From contig JAHDIL010000100.1 in the NCBI GenBank assembly GCA_020630835.1, positions 1 through 6,603 on the forward strand: DNA of 6,603 bases, read 5' to 3'. The notes under the pieces were generated by a model. It was not told the origin of the DNA. It saw only the letters and a list, made by a program, of their open reading frames with translations, and searched no databases. This DNA comes from Verrucomicrobiota bacterium. Its GTDB lineage: Bacteria > Verrucomicrobiota > Verrucomicrobiia > Verrucomicrobiales > DEV007. The position numbers were made by a program, and so were the translations under genes. Of the stretch, positions 6,226 to 6,603 are shown one piece after another (the first letter of the stretch is position 1; each line of letters opens with the position of its first letter).

Positions 6226-6603
6226 TCAGTTGGGCTGCTTTTTGACAGGTTTCGGTGCGGAGCGAAAGAGCACGATAAAGATAACGAGAGTGGAGAAGGC
6301 AATCCCTGCAGGGATAAACCAGAGCTGGCTCCATTCGGTGAGGAGGGATTGATGAAGCGAGGTCGGCACTTCCTCTGGAAGAGGTGTTCTACCGAAACGC
6401 TCGATTATCGAGGCGTCAGCTGAGCCCGCTTGCTCGGGTAAAACCTCCGTAAATTCATCGTGGCTTGGGACGAGGCTCTCGAAAAAATGGCCTGCTACGC
6501 GGTAGCCAATAAACATACCTAGCCCTTGTGTGAGGAAAACGAGGATGCCTTGCGCCTGGTTTCGCAGAGCAGGCGAAGCAGCTGTCTCCGTATACATAAA
6601 TCC
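6226..6603 (-). CDS. 3' part of a nucleoside:H+ symporter family (NupG-like) MFS transporter
   Basis: The reading frame is open through the right edge (Gly-Phe precede the Met at 6597), so that Met is internal and the start lies outside the window. About 125 C-terminal residues are visible. The segment ALRNQAQGILVFLTQGLGMF matches the loop and following helix typical of the nucleoside:H+ symporter branch of the major facilitator superfamily, which imports nucleosides across the inner membrane using the proton gradient. The first helix spans roughly residues 18-44 counted from Met 6597. A hydrophilic loop of about 45 residues follows (SHDEFTEVLPEQAG ... LHQSLLTEW), then a last helix (LWFIPAGIAFSTLVIFIVLF) and a short basic tail. 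In NupG-like proteins this would be the end of a 12-helix fold. Substrate is inferred from the family only. The stop is 60 bases before the J-domain gene on the same strand; co-transcription is possible. Confidence 0.8.
   Translation of the reverse strand, partial: GFMYTETAASPALRNQAQGILVFLTQGLGMFIGYRVAGHFFESLVPSHDEFTEVLPEQAGSADASIIERFGRTPLPEEVPTSLHQSLLTEWSQLWFIPAGIAFSTLVIFIVLFRSAPKPVKKQPN

Overview
This 6.6 kb window looks like chromosomal DNA of a Gram-negative bacterium of the PVC group, most likely Verrucomicrobiota (Opitutae/Puniceicoccales-like). That placement is inference: base composition is moderate (a little over 50% GC by eye), and the gene set (a DUF4129 protein and a DUF4350 protein as neighbours, a NupG-type nucleoside symporter, small single-pass and lipoprotein-like proteins) is one I associate with that group. 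No rRNA, tRNA, CRISPR array, transposase or phage gene was seen.

Plus-strand block (3-4673). The window opens inside the 3' end of a membrane protein whose coding signal appears to change frame at a run of five G's (176-180). A tight run of three genes follows: a zinc-ribbon/B-box-like single-pass membrane protein (334-690), a large membrane protein ending in a DUF4129 domain (706-2409), and a DUF4350 protein (2406-3827) that overlaps its predecessor by the ATGA motif. In other genomes DUF4129 and DUF4350 proteins accompany a MoxR-type AAA+ ATPase and a DUF58/von Willebrand-type protein. Neither partner follows here. Instead there is a 43-residue secreted or lipoprotein-like peptide (3860-3991) and then a PlsC-family acyltransferase (4014-4673), all with short gaps, so one transcript is plausible.

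Centre (4674-5209). A 104-base gap contains a G7 run and a weak hairpin. A good Shine-Dalgarno sequence then leads into a 143-residue single-pass protein of unknown function.

Minus-strand block (5230-6603). A CbpA-like class B J-domain co-chaperone converges on the preceding gene with only 20 bases between their stops. Upstream of it is the 3' part of a nucleoside:H+ symporter-family transporter that runs off the window. The co-chaperone may have its own promoter almost on top of its start codon, which would give a leaderless mRNA.

Functionally the plus-strand genes point to the cell envelope (membrane assembly proteins of unknown role plus phospholipid acylation), and the minus-strand genes to proteostasis and nucleoside uptake. 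The points most worth a second look are the possible frameshift at the left edge, the DUF4129 protein's internal signal-peptide-like segment, the in-frame TAG that alone separates it from the zinc-binding protein, and the tiny secreted peptide before plsC. I do not see a clearly novel defence or mobile system.
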